Below are positions 37,701-45,052 of a stretch of DNA of 64,000 nucleotides, piece after piece. This DNA is from Candidatus Alloclostridium intestinigallinarum. Its GTDB lineage: Bacteria; Bacillota; Clostridia; Christensenellales; UBA3700. Location: assembly GCA_904382605.1 (NCBI GenBank), contig CAJFJA010000005.1:87483-151482 (forward strand), read 5' to 3'. The translations under genes were made by a program, and so were the position numbers. Every line of letters begins with the position of its first letter. Position 1 is the first letter of the stretch. The notes below the pieces were generated by a model. The model was not told where the DNA came from. It was given only the letters and a program-made list of their open reading frames with translations, and ran no database searches.

Positions 37701-39292
37701 TCGAACACTCCTTTTACGGCATAATCACGGAAGGAAGAATGCGCGAAATGGGCGCAAACCGCAACGGTCTGGGCAAAAGGGTGGAAAGCTCGCTCAGAAG
37801 CCTTATGAAGGCGGAAGAAAAGATACAAAAGGCGACCGCCGCGATTATAGAAAGACGGTGTATGGAGAGTATCGACCCCGACGATCCGCGCCTTGCCTTC
37901 GTGCAGGCGGAGCGCAATCCTTCCGCCACGTTGCGGTCGCTGTTCAAAAAACACCCCGACGGCATATTGCAGCTGAAAAAGTGCTTTATACTCACCCCGT
38001 CCACCGCAAGCGTCATTTTCCGCCCGGAAGAGTACGCGGACTTCGACATAGTGATAGTGGACGAGGCAAGCCAGCTTGAACCGGTAAATCTGCTGCCCGT
38101 GCTGTTCAGGTCGAAGCAGTGCGTAATAGTGGGCGACGAGTGGCAGATGCCGCCCATCAAGCACTTCGTGTCGCAGTACGAAAAGCGCGTTACGGGTCCC
38201 GACGGCAAAGAAGAAATCGTCCTCGAACCCGAACTTTCCGCGCTTACGCTCGCTTTGCGCAACCAGGCTTTCCACGCCGAAGAACTGCTGTGCCATTACA
38301 GGAGCCGCACGGAATCGCTCATAGCGTTTTCCCAGCAGGAATTTTATCCGCATATGCGCACCTTCCCCGCGTGCAGACCCAAGGGCGAAGGGCTCGGATT
38401 CAGGGACGTGTTTGTGGAGGGATTTTGCAAAAACGGCGTGAACGAGGAGGAAGCGCGGGCGATAGTGGGACTGATAAGGGAACACTTCGACAAGTATTAC
38501 GACGAAAAGACTGGCGTGCTGGCGGAGTCCTTCGGCGTGGTCGCGTTCGGCGAAAAGCAGACAGAGCGCATAAAGGGACTTGTAGCGGCGGATAAAGAGC
38601 TTTACGAAAGGATGAACAGGGCGCTTGACAAGTTCGACGACGTGCCCGAAAAGCTCATCTTCTTCAAGACGATAGAAACCGTGCAGGGTCAGGAAACGGC
38701 GCATCTGTTCCTCTCCCTCACGTACGGCAGAACGCCGGAGGGCAAAGCGACGAACGCGTTCGGACAGCTCAACCGCGACAAGCTGGGCAAGTGCATCTTC
38801 AACGTGGCGGTGACCCGCGCGCAGTCGAGCGTAACTCTCGTGCACTCCGTCCACGCTTACGAGATAACGGGCGTCAACGTGTCGTATATCCACGATTATC
38901 TGGTAAAAGCGGAACTGTTTGACAGGGACGGTCTGGCGCAGTTCGTGTCGTCCGATCCGGGCAGGGGTTTTGTTTCGGACGTTGCGGATTACATAGCTTC
39001 TCTCGGTATAAGCCGCGACAGGATAGTGCTGGGTTACGGCGTGACGGAAGGGTCGGTAAAAATCCCCGTCGCAGTGCTTTCGCCCGACCTGAAACAGGCG
39101 CAGCTGGGAATCTGGTGCGAAACGCCCACGAAAAAGGACTATAATTACCTTGATTACAATATGAGGTATTTCGACATTCTGAAAGAGCGCGGCTGGGAGA
39201 TGTATCCGGTATACGCGCACGAATGGGTAAACAATGCCGAAGCGGAAAGGGATAACCTTGCCGCGGCGATAAAAAAATACGTAACCAAATAA
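34790..39292 (+). CDS. Large DUF4011/superfamily 1 helicase with degenerate nuclease-like C-terminus
   Basis: Product of 1500 residues with AAGGAGGAG before the ATG. The N-terminal DUF4011-like region is seen in NPLFLSVGALRWK...SPLLIFPIRL (about 113-145). Walker A is GPPGTGKTLTIANM (about 317). A long helical insertion fills 370-1050. Walker B is IVIVDEASQLEP (about 1086), then GDEWQMPPI (1113), GQETAHLFLSLTYGRT (about 1305) and motif VI NVAVTRAQSS (1337). The last 105 residues align with the MTES_1575/Vsr-like nuclease found at the end of such helicases. Its expected ID of the IDLAV strand reads KIPVAV and IECDG reads IWCET, so catalysis is doubtful. Proteins of DUF4011-helicase-nuclease layout are known among antiphage genes. 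Confidence 0.85.
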   Translation: MEEYLEPFIEELLHIDEGARNKLIDLGAGDKGSTYYLSHYMYSDLAGYALRVINERIGKPGNTVLRGSCAAGEQIVGRRINDFDWIAGDGTKNPAGLDDFVKAMHKELKLKGNNPLFLSVGALRWKVNVTVDEVREVTSPLLIFPIRLVRSSSTTPVYIEFVDDDAYFNPCLIHKLRRTLVPEVAEGFPHPNGNALFDDPVDLEKLGDGTEYFAAVSAYAESCRRADINADTVFEFDKDVIAIAQYNHDDICMYYDIKRNRDRIYASPLVRRVFTENTPGEKAGTKTVPDFVLPYDSVQEDMIRRVVNGESLIIKGPPGTGKTLTIANMIAALLSQGKKVLLASKKLSALGEVNAKLPESLRKFVMLMNYETEKQAAKIDPSAVLREFGELVKKRKSYTFDKKHERDLAAANAEKASAISFLAGYYEDMFTGEKMLGGSYYEALNVYLKNNLPVINFLSPAEAARVDVRHYNEMYKLVVRAAEHFNALTGGGAHSVAKSPWRGVTVETDAEGAFAENSALARKAEKIMPSVLSLLECGDAEKGKFRICDIYELMRSDMGREEFEKTTGGGADFSALEAALGKYELFASAKRDLHGCDTEKMRSAVAAVSGNLDNVAVADVNKLGKNIGIFLYGSEPVTGDMLARMLGLIDAIDKNNSARAAHIDAARTVFTEDACRESYARILQAGEALSRYFEGGEKPAVFDFRGKKAAEEMRALSFLSDVTFRETVQAVRQICLAKECDDDSEKQVRLLCRLMRKEITKTDLECLFTLKRAAKKGGMAPETLIGEIVRMGAPVRALAEAAGLTDPGEITVGGLKAAATAEICFEELAEEADKIRRKLKIEACGGEEEFARTALAARRTFSLAPFAYAPAEEKYARLVKLQGADERIKRGLGELIGGLRAFGGRYYESHYSRVRAVTVGDMDIFVREAENRDLLSAAVDYDCIAGGRTVLAPFFEKFESEEVKGNIPDVFEHSFYGIITEGRMREMGANRNGLGKRVESSLRSLMKAEEKIQKATAAIIERRCMESIDPDDPRLAFVQAERNPSATLRSLFKKHPDGILQLKKCFILTPSTASVIFRPEEYADFDIVIVDEASQLEPVNLLPVLFRSKQCVIVGDEWQMPPIKHFVSQYEKRVTGPDGKEEIVLEPELSALTLALRNQAFHAEELLCHYRSRTESLIAFSQQEFYPHMRTFPACRPKGEGLGFRDVFVEGFCKNGVNEEEARAIVGLIREHFDKYYDEKTGVLAESFGVVAFGEKQTERIKGLVAADKELYERMNRALDKFDDVPEKLIFFKTIETVQGQETAHLFLSLTYGRTPEGKATNAFGQLNRDKLGKCIFNVAVTRAQSSVTLVHSVHAYEITGVNVSYIHDYLVKAELFDRDGLAQFVSSDPGRGFVSDVADYIASLGISRDRIVLGYGVTEGSVKIPVAVLSPDLKQAQLGIWCETPTKKDYNYLDYNMRYFDILKERGWEMYPVYAHEWVNNAEAERDNLAAAIKKYVTK

Positions 39293-39305
39293 AGGAGGAC
39301 AGCAT

Positions 39306-40076
39306 ATGTCACGTTTTCACGATCCGAGCGAAAAACCGGTAGAAGAGGGAATGGACGAAGGCGAACTTATCGCAAGCGAAATTACCATAAACAGGCAGAA
39401 GGAAGAGTATGCCGAACAGGTTAAAAGGCTGGCGAAGAAGGCGGCGGAGTGCACCCTGAAATACGGCGAGGACCACTATCTTACCGAAACCATGGTGATG
39501 TTTCTGGAAATGGCGCTGGAAATGCAGAACGCAATAGACATGATAACCACCGCGCAGGTGGCGATAAGCACCATTCAGAAGGCGATCGGGGTCGTCAGGA
39601 ACTCGCTCAACTTCAACAGTATGGTCATGCAGAACATCAGCAGCCAGAATATGGGCTTTTTCGCCCGCTTAAAGCGCAGGCGCGAGATGAGAAAGGCCAC
39701 GCGCAACGCCGTAAATTCCATAACCACGAGCTTTGAAGAGATAATGGGCTTTTCCAAAATGTCGCAGGAAATGGTCGTGGCTTTGCAGGAAGTTATGGAC
39801 AAGATGCACCGTTCCACCGCCAGAGCAAAGCGCAGAAGGCAGAAAATGCAGCAGCGCAAGGAAAAGAGGAAGGTCAAGGAGGGCGTGGCTCTCGGACCCA
39901 GCCCCGCGAAGGCGCTTATCGACGAAGCCATTGCCGAACTTAAAGGCGAGGGCGGTTTTGAAGGCGGTGCGGCTCCCGCGGCGGGCGGAGTTGCCGGCGG
40001 AACGCCGGGCGGCGGTTCCAAGACTCTCAAGAGCAAGGGCATAGACAATATAGACGACATAACCGGAGACGTATAA
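39306..40076 (+). CDS. Small helical basic protein, possible ESCRT-III-like polymer
   Basis: Product of 256 residues with AAAGGAGGA before the ATG. Residues 25 to about 185 are continuous helix with a mixed-charge pattern (LEMALEMQNAIDMITTAQVA, KAIGVVRNSLNFNSMVMQNI) and a very basic stretch (ARLKRRREMRKATRN, TARAKRRRQKMQQRKEKRKV). A Gly/Ala/Pro-rich linker and a short terminal segment SKGIDNIDDITGDV follow. Size, basic N-terminal helices, flexible linker and short C-terminal motif resemble Snf7/ESCRT-III proteins. The gene overlaps a Vps4-like ATPase gene by one base (TAATG). The sequence match itself is weak, so this is a hypothesis. A plain coiled-coil adaptor is the alternative. Confidence 0.55.
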   Translation: MSRFHDPSEKPVEEGMDEGELIASEITINRQKEEYAEQVKRLAKKAAECTLKYGEDHYLTETMVMFLEMALEMQNAIDMITTAQVAISTIQKAIGVVRNSLNFNSMVMQNISSQNMGFFARLKRRREMRKATRNAVNSITTSFEEIMGFSKMSQEMVVALQEVMDKMHRSTARAKRRRQKMQQRKEKRKVKEGVALGPSPAKALIDEAIAELKGEGGFEGGAAPAAGGVAGGTPGGGSKTLKSKGIDNIDDITGDV

Positions 40077-41233
40077 TGGCAGGCATAGGGAAAGTAAAAA
40101 AGGAAGACAAGGCGGAAGATTCCATAGAAAGCCTTGAACGGGAATTCGGCGAAAGCACCGATAAAATAAGGCAGCTGCTCGCCGGGAAGAAGGACAAGAA
40201 CAGCATCTCCGAAGAAGTCAAGACCAAACTGCGCGCCGAGTATTCGCGCGCGGCGCAGATAGCGCGCACTCTTTCCCAAAGGGTGACCGACGAAGACGAG
40301 GTCAAAAAATACGAGGACTTTTTCAAACGGCTCAGCGATAGGGCGGCAAGCTACGGTTCGGTAATAAAAAGCCGCGTGCCCAAGACCACTTTCGACGACG
40401 TCAAGGGACTTGACAACGTGAAAAAGCTGGTAAAAAGCTTTATGTTCATGGCGCAGAATCCGGAGATACTCAAATATTATAAGCTGGAAGGCGGGCTGGG
40501 TATGCTCATGTACGGCGCGCCCGGCACGGGTAAGACCATGTTTGCGGAAGCCATTGCAAACGCCATGAATCTGCCGCTGTTCATCGTCACCCCGGCGGAC
40601 ATCTTCAAGTCGTATGTGGGCGAATCGGAACAGGCGGTAAAGCAGATATTCCAGGAAATAGACGCCTGCCCGGAAGGAGCCATCTTATTCGTGGACGAAT
40701 GCGAATCCATCTTCAGCCGCCGCAACCAGGACACCAAGGATTACAAGGCGGCAGTCACCACGGAGCTTTTGCAACGCATAAACGGCTTCGGGGTGGACGG
40801 CAGCAAACGTATTATGATTGCCGCCACCAACCGTCCCGACGTCATCGACCCGGCTTATCTGCGTTACAAGCGCTTTTCACATCTCATCCACGTCACTCCG
40901 CCCGACGAAGAGGCGAAACGCGCCATTATCGAAAGCAAACTTTCCGGCATCGCCCTGGACGGCATAACGGCGGCGGAAGTGCTGGATATGAGCAAGGGCG
41001 TAACTTATAAGGAAACGGCGCTGGGCATGGTCGCCGCACAGACGGCTTACTATTCCGCCGCAGACCTGTGCGGCATAATAGAGGAAGCCTGCCGTCTCGC
41101 CCTTGAAAAATTGCAGGAGAGCGGCTCGACAACGCCCATTCCGCTTACGCGCGATATGTTCGAAAGGGCGTTCAAAAAGATACCGCCGAGCATTTCGCAG
41201 GAGCTTCTCGACGAGTATAATAATTTCAGATAG
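40076..41233 (+). CDS. Vps4/katanin-like AAA+ ATPase with possible MIT-like N-terminus
   Basis: Product of 385 residues, last gene of the operon. Residues 14-105 are helical and end in VKKYEDFFKRLSDRAASYGS, reminiscent of MIT domains. The AAA core follows: TTFDDVKGLDNVKKLV, Walker A GAPGTGKT (147-154), pore loop FKSYVGESEQ, Walker B ILFVDECES (D207, E208), sensor 1 IAATNRPDV and an Arg-finger region (PAYLRYKRFS). The C-terminal PLTRDMFERAFKKIPPSISQ and LLDEYNNF match the terminal helix of Vps4-type proteins, which FtsH and Cdc48 lack. Such ATPases disassemble protein polymers. The substrate is probably the neighbouring helical protein. A terminator follows. Confidence 0.85.
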   Translation: MAGIGKVKKEDKAEDSIESLEREFGESTDKIRQLLAGKKDKNSISEEVKTKLRAEYSRAAQIARTLSQRVTDEDEVKKYEDFFKRLSDRAASYGSVIKSRVPKTTFDDVKGLDNVKKLVKSFMFMAQNPEILKYYKLEGGLGMLMYGAPGTGKTMFAEAIANAMNLPLFIVTPADIFKSYVGESEQAVKQIFQEIDACPEGAILFVDECESIFSRRNQDTKDYKAAVTTELLQRINGFGVDGSKRIMIAATNRPDVIDPAYLRYKRFSHLIHVTPPDEEAKRAIIESKLSGIALDGITAAEVLDMSKGVTYKETALGMVAAQTAYYSAADLCGIIEEACRLALEKLQESGSTTPIPLTRDMFERAFKKIPPSISQELLDEYNNFR

Positions 41234-41260
41234 GAGCTTCGCCCGAGCGAAAAACAAAAC

Positions 41261-41295
41261 GGCGGATACGGTATTGTGCCGTATCCGCCTTTTTA
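41261..41295 (+). terminator. Terminator of the eleven-gene operon
   Basis: GGCGGATACGG/CCGTATCCGCC is an 11-bp perfect stem with loop TATTGTG, followed by five T. Confidence 0.9.
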
Positions 41296-41526
41296 TTTTC
41301 CTCTTGCTCCGAAGAGTAGCGCCGTCCGCAGGCGCAAGGGGCGGCAGCGTACTGCTCCCGGAACGTCCCGCGTTGCCGGGGCGGTGTGCGTTTACGAAAA
41401 ACTTACAAAAAAATGTATTTGTATGATAGCGGGAAATTTTCGTCCGTTCTACAATTTTAAGTAAAGAAACGAAGAAGACAACTGCCCGGGGAAAAGAGCG
41501 GCCGGGGAGCGGGGAAAAGGTTGTAT
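41296..41526. other. Spacer before the transporter gene
   Basis: A GC-rich half and an A+T-rich half with no supported gene. No promoter with both boxes at normal spacing is clear, although TACAAT at 41450 could be a -10 box. The last bases carry the purine-rich ribosome binding site of the transporter gene. Confidence 0.5.
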
Positions 41527-43029
41527 ATGGACGAAAATAAGAAATACATAGGCAAAAAAGAAAAGTTTTCATACGGAATAGCGGCGGTCGGCAGTTATAT
41601 GATAGCCAACGTCATCGCCAGCTATCTGCAGATTTTTTTGACGGATATTCTCATAGTATCACCCGTATTCATACTCGTGCTTATGGTCGCGGCGCGTTTC
41701 TGGGATATGGCTAACGACCCCATAATGGGAATAGTCATAGACAAGACCAACACTCCGCGGGGCAAGATGCGCCCTTACATAAAAGTGGGCGCGTTTTTGA
41801 TTTTCGGCGTGTCGCTTCTGATATTCCTGCCCATATCTTCCGCGCCTTCCTGGCCGAAAATGATATTTGCGGCGGTGATGTATCTGGCGTTCGACACCGC
41901 TTATACGGTTGTGGACGTGCCCGCCATGGGACTGATGAGCGTGGCTACGCCCAACGGAAAGGAAAGGGCGTCGCTTCTTTCTTTCTACGTCACAATCGGC
42001 AGTATCGGCACCGTGCTTCCCATAGGACTTATGGCGGTTCTGGGCAGTTTTATCCCCGAACGCTGGGTATATTTCGCAATAGCAGCGATAACGGGCGTGG
42101 TGATATTCACCGGGTACAGCCTGCTTTACCGCAATTCCAAAGAACGCTTTGCCATGCACTCGGAAAAAGTGAAGGTAAAGGATATGTTCAAAACGGCAAT
42201 CAAAAACAAACCCATGCTGCTGACCCTGCTCACATCCATGATAGCCGCGCCGCGCTACCTCATAATGCTCGCGGCGGCGTATATAGCCACGTACGTCATA
42301 GCTATTCCCGGCATGAGTTCGGAAACCGTTCTGCTCGTGCTCTATCTGGTGGTGGGCGGCGGAATGTTCGCGGGAATTCTTATCACGCCGCTTATATATA
42401 AGAAAATAGGTTACAAGCGCACGTCCATACTCTTCGGCATAGTGGGCGGGGTATTCCTGACGGCGACCTTCCTTGCCGGATACACCAACTACTTTGTCGC
42501 CCTGCCGCTTATGTGCATCGGCGGACTTGCGCTGGGCGCGTACAACGTGCTTCCTTATCCCATGGTGGGCGACAGCCTGGATTATCTGGAATGGAAGACG
42601 GGCAGCAGAATGGAAGGCGTGTGCTTTTCACTCAACTCCTTCGTCACCAAATTCAATAACGCGATAGGCGCGATAATGCTTTCAGTCGGCATAATAGTTT
42701 TCGGATTTCAACAGCCGGAAGTTTCGGGCGTGCCCCTTCCGCAGTCGGAATTCACGCTTAACGGACTGTTCGCAATGGTCACGCTTATCCCCGCCGTGTT
42801 CTTCCTGCTGTCGATAATACCCATGGCGTTCAATACGTTCACGGGCAAAAACAGGGCGCGTATTCTGGCGGAACTTTCGCAAAGAAGGGCGGAGTCGAAG
42901 GCGTTTGCGGCATTCGTGAACGAAGAGTGCGGAGAAATCGCTGCGGCGGCGGAAGAAGCGGATACGGAAGAAGAATCACCCGCGCCGGACGGTGCGCAGC
43001 AGAACACGCCCGCCAACAACCACATTTAG
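41527..43029 (+). CDS. MFS transporter of the GPH (MelB-like) cation/sugar symporter family
   Basis: Product of 500 residues. I take ATG 41527 rather than the TTG at 41521. About twelve membrane helices are visible. The MelB-family signature RFWDMANDPIMGIVIDKTN...GKMRPYI lies between helices 2 and 3, where the Asp residues bind the coupling cation. The C-terminus is a cytoplasmic tail rich in Glu and Ala (about 60 residues). The family imports glycosides or oligosaccharides with sodium or protons. The sugar cannot be told from the sequence. malQ and a beta-mannosidase elsewhere in the window point to glucan and mannoside use. Confidence 0.9.
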   Translation: MDENKKYIGKKEKFSYGIAAVGSYMIANVIASYLQIFLTDILIVSPVFILVLMVAARFWDMANDPIMGIVIDKTNTPRGKMRPYIKVGAFLIFGVSLLIFLPISSAPSWPKMIFAAVMYLAFDTAYTVVDVPAMGLMSVATPNGKERASLLSFYVTIGSIGTVLPIGLMAVLGSFIPERWVYFAIAAITGVVIFTGYSLLYRNSKERFAMHSEKVKVKDMFKTAIKNKPMLLTLLTSMIAAPRYLIMLAAAYIATYVIAIPGMSSETVLLVLYLVVGGGMFAGILITPLIYKKIGYKRTSILFGIVGGVFLTATFLAGYTNYFVALPLMCIGGLALGAYNVLPYPMVGDSLDYLEWKTGSRMEGVCFSLNSFVTKFNNAIGAIMLSVGIIVFGFQQPEVSGVPLPQSEFTLNGLFAMVTLIPAVFFLLSIIPMAFNTFTGKNRARILAELSQRRAESKAFAAFVNEECGEIAAAAEEADTEEESPAPDGAQQNTPANNHI

Positions 43030-43157
43030 CCTTTTCTCTCTATTGGCGGCCGAGCCGCAAATAGAATATTTCCCCGTAAAGGGCGGCCGCTTTCGCAAGA
43101 GGGCGGCCGCTCAAACGTCACGGGGAATGCGTGTTCCGGTAAAAATGCGTAATTTTC

Positions 43158-43187
43158 TTGAACTATACAATATAAATATGGTATTAT
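43158..43187 (+). promoter_or_regulatory. Promoter of the acyl carrier protein gene
   Basis: TTGAAC (43158-43163) and TATTAT (43182-43187) are 18 bases apart in an A+T-rich stretch. The ribosome binding site AGGAG and ATG 43210 follow. Confidence 0.55.
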
Positions 43188-43209
43188 ATATAAAAAATAG
43201 GAGTAAATT

Positions 43210-43449
43210 ATGAAAAAAGAAGACATACTTGCAAAACTCAAAGAGATAATCGCGTCTATTATGAAAATAGACGTGTCGGGCATAACGGAAGCCAGCCGTC
43301 TGAAAGAGGACCTGAAAGCGGATTCACTTGACAAGATAAATATGCTTATGGCGCTTGAAGAGGCGTACGACATAGAGATGGACGAGGACGAAGCCCTTGC
43401 GTTCAAAACGGTGGGCGACGTGGTGGAATACCTCGCAAAAGAGCTTTAA
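43210..43449 (+). CDS. acpP: Acyl carrier protein
   Basis: Product of 79 residues with AGGAG before the ATG. The phosphopantetheine attachment Ser is in LKADSLDKINMLMALEE (the DSLD motif, Ser about 38). Helix 2 and the acidic C-terminal half (IEMDEDEALAFKTVGDVVEY) are typical. ACPs carry fatty acyl or polyketide intermediates as thioesters. It stands alone with its own promoter and terminator and no fatty acid synthesis gene within the window. A short Sfp-like phosphopantetheinyl transferase at 52457 might be its activating enzyme. Whether it is the housekeeping ACP or a specialised one is open. Confidence 0.93.
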   Translation: MKKEDILAKLKEIIASIMKIDVSGITEASRLKEDLKADSLDKINMLMALEEAYDIEMDEDEALAFKTVGDVVEYLAKEL

Positions 43450-43468
43450 TCGGAAAAGTTTTTATACA

Positions 43469-43492
43469 GGCTCCCTCCGGGGAGCCTTTTTT
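43469..43492 (+). terminator. Terminator of the acyl carrier protein gene
   Basis: GGCTCCC/GGGAGCC with a TCCG loop is followed by six T. Confidence 0.92.
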
Positions 43493-43564
43493 ATTTGCGG
43501 GCGTTTTACCCGACAATGGTGCGGAAACCGGCATATATATGTAAAAATTCTTTTACATTCGGTA

Positions 43565-43593
43565 TTGACATATCCTTAAAAAAATATTATAAT
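43565..43593 (+). promoter_or_regulatory. Consensus promoter of the WG-repeat lipoprotein cluster
   Basis: TTGACA (43565-43570) and TATAAT (43588-43593) with a 17-base spacer are both perfect consensus boxes. Transcription should begin near 43600, with AAGGAGG shortly before ATG 43625. Confidence 0.92.
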
Positions 43594-43624
43594 AAAGGCG
43601 TAATATCCGACAAGGAGGTAATAT

Positions 43625-45040
43625 ATGAAGAAAAGGCTTTTGACAGCGGGAATTTCCGTAGTTCTGATACTCAGCACGGTGTGCGCGTTTGCGGCGTGCA
43701 GCGATACCAGGACGGACGGAATTTTTTCCGAAGGCGTAATAGCCGTTGCAAACGAGGACGGCCTGTGGGGGTATGCGGACAGCAACGGAGACGTTGCCAT
43801 AAACTACCAATACGCCCAGGCGACGCCTTTCCGTAACGGAGTGGCGGCGGTCGCGTACTCGTCGGGAGGCAAGTTCTTTATTATTGATAAGGAAGGCGCG
43901 CATATTTCCGGACCGTACGATTCCGCGGCGTTCAGCAAGGACGGCAAATGGATAGTCGTGAAAAACGACAGCGGTTTTTACGGCGTATACGATACCGCGA
44001 ACAAGACGATGAAGCTCGACTGCGTATACGATTCCGTGAGTGAGCTGGAAAACGGCTTTTTCCTCACCTGTTACGAAACGTATTACACCGTGACGGATTT
44101 GTCGGCGGGCACGACCGTAGCCGGACCTTTCGGCAGCGGGTCTTCCGCGGACGTAACATATGAGGGAACGCAGGGCAAGTGGCTGTTCACGAAAACCGTT
44201 TCCGCGGCGGCGGAAGAGGGAGGTGCGGACGTCGTCACCTATAAGGCGATTGATATGGCAACCGGTGAAGAATACGGACAGACGTGGTCGGAAATGATAA
44301 CCTACAACGGCTGGACGGTGATGCGCAGCGTTTCCGCCGACGGCTCTGCGGTAAGGCGGTGGGTGGTTACCGACTCCGCCGTAATCGAAGTGAGCAACGA
44401 CGCGGGTATCGGATCCATGAACGATTCCGACACGCTGCTTGTGTCCGTTTCCGTGACCGACTCTTCCGACAGCTCGCAGTCTACGGTATATACCCTTTAC
44501 GGTGAAAACGGCGCGCAGCTGTACACGGGAAATACCGCCCCGGTATGGAACGGCGACAGCTATCTCGTCTGCAATTACGACGAAAGCGCGGGGCTGTCTT
44601 TCACCGCCGCCAAAGAAGGCGTCGCATACAGCGCGAACGTCCCTCTGCCCGAAGGGCATACCTGGGCGGACGCGGCGAACTTCTCCTTCTACGAATCGGG
44701 CGCGGCGAGTTTTGAAGTATCTTACAGAGTCCGGGGACAGGACGGAACGGAAGAAACGCATAACAAGTATATGTTTTTATCCGGAGGCAATCTCAGCGAA
44801 GTTCCCGAAGGATACACGGTTGAATCCGCATACGGCGGAAGAGTAGTGCTTAGGAATACCGCCGCCGACAGGGTGGGCGTGTTCGATATGAATATGAACG
44901 CGGTTACCGAATGTATTTACAGCGGCGTGGAAGTTACCGAAAGCGGATACATGATAGTAAGGCTCGGCAAGGCTTACGGAGTGCTTGCGGAAGACGGCGC
45001 GGTCGTAATGGACTGCGTGTACACCGCCATAGCGGCGTAA
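43625..45040 (+). CDS. WG-repeat lipoprotein 1
   Basis: Product of 471 residues. The signal peptide ends in a lipobox (FAAC, Cys about residue 23), so the protein is expected on the outer membrane face. The first WG repeat reads GLWGYADSNGDVAINYQYAQ, followed by ATPFRNGVAAV. The last one near the C-terminus reads KAYGVLAEDGAVVMDCVY. WG repeats form beta-rich solenoid or propeller surfaces. A perfect promoter precedes it. Four more genes of the same kind follow within 20 bases of one another. Function unknown. Confidence 0.88.
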   Translation: MKKRLLTAGISVVLILSTVCAFAACSDTRTDGIFSEGVIAVANEDGLWGYADSNGDVAINYQYAQATPFRNGVAAVAYSSGGKFFIIDKEGAHISGPYDSAAFSKDGKWIVVKNDSGFYGVYDTANKTMKLDCVYDSVSELENGFFLTCYETYYTVTDLSAGTTVAGPFGSGSSADVTYEGTQGKWLFTKTVSAAAEEGGADVVTYKAIDMATGEEYGQTWSEMITYNGWTVMRSVSADGSAVRRWVVTDSAVIEVSNDAGIGSMNDSDTLLVSVSVTDSSDSSQSTVYTLYGENGAQLYTGNTAPVWNGDSYLVCNYDESAGLSFTAAKEGVAYSANVPLPEGHTWADAANFSFYESGAASFEVSYRVRGQDGTEETHNKYMFLSGGNLSEVPEGYTVESAYGGRVVLRNTAADRVGVFDMNMNAVTECIYSGVEVTESGYMIVRLGKAYGVLAEDGAVVMDCVYTAIAA

Positions 45041-45052
45041 TCGGGAGGTAAT

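Noticed and set aside
18281..41233. Interpretation of the operon as a prophage or integrated element
   Set aside because: No integrase, attachment site, tRNA, capsid or mobilisation gene is present, and composition matches the flanking genes.
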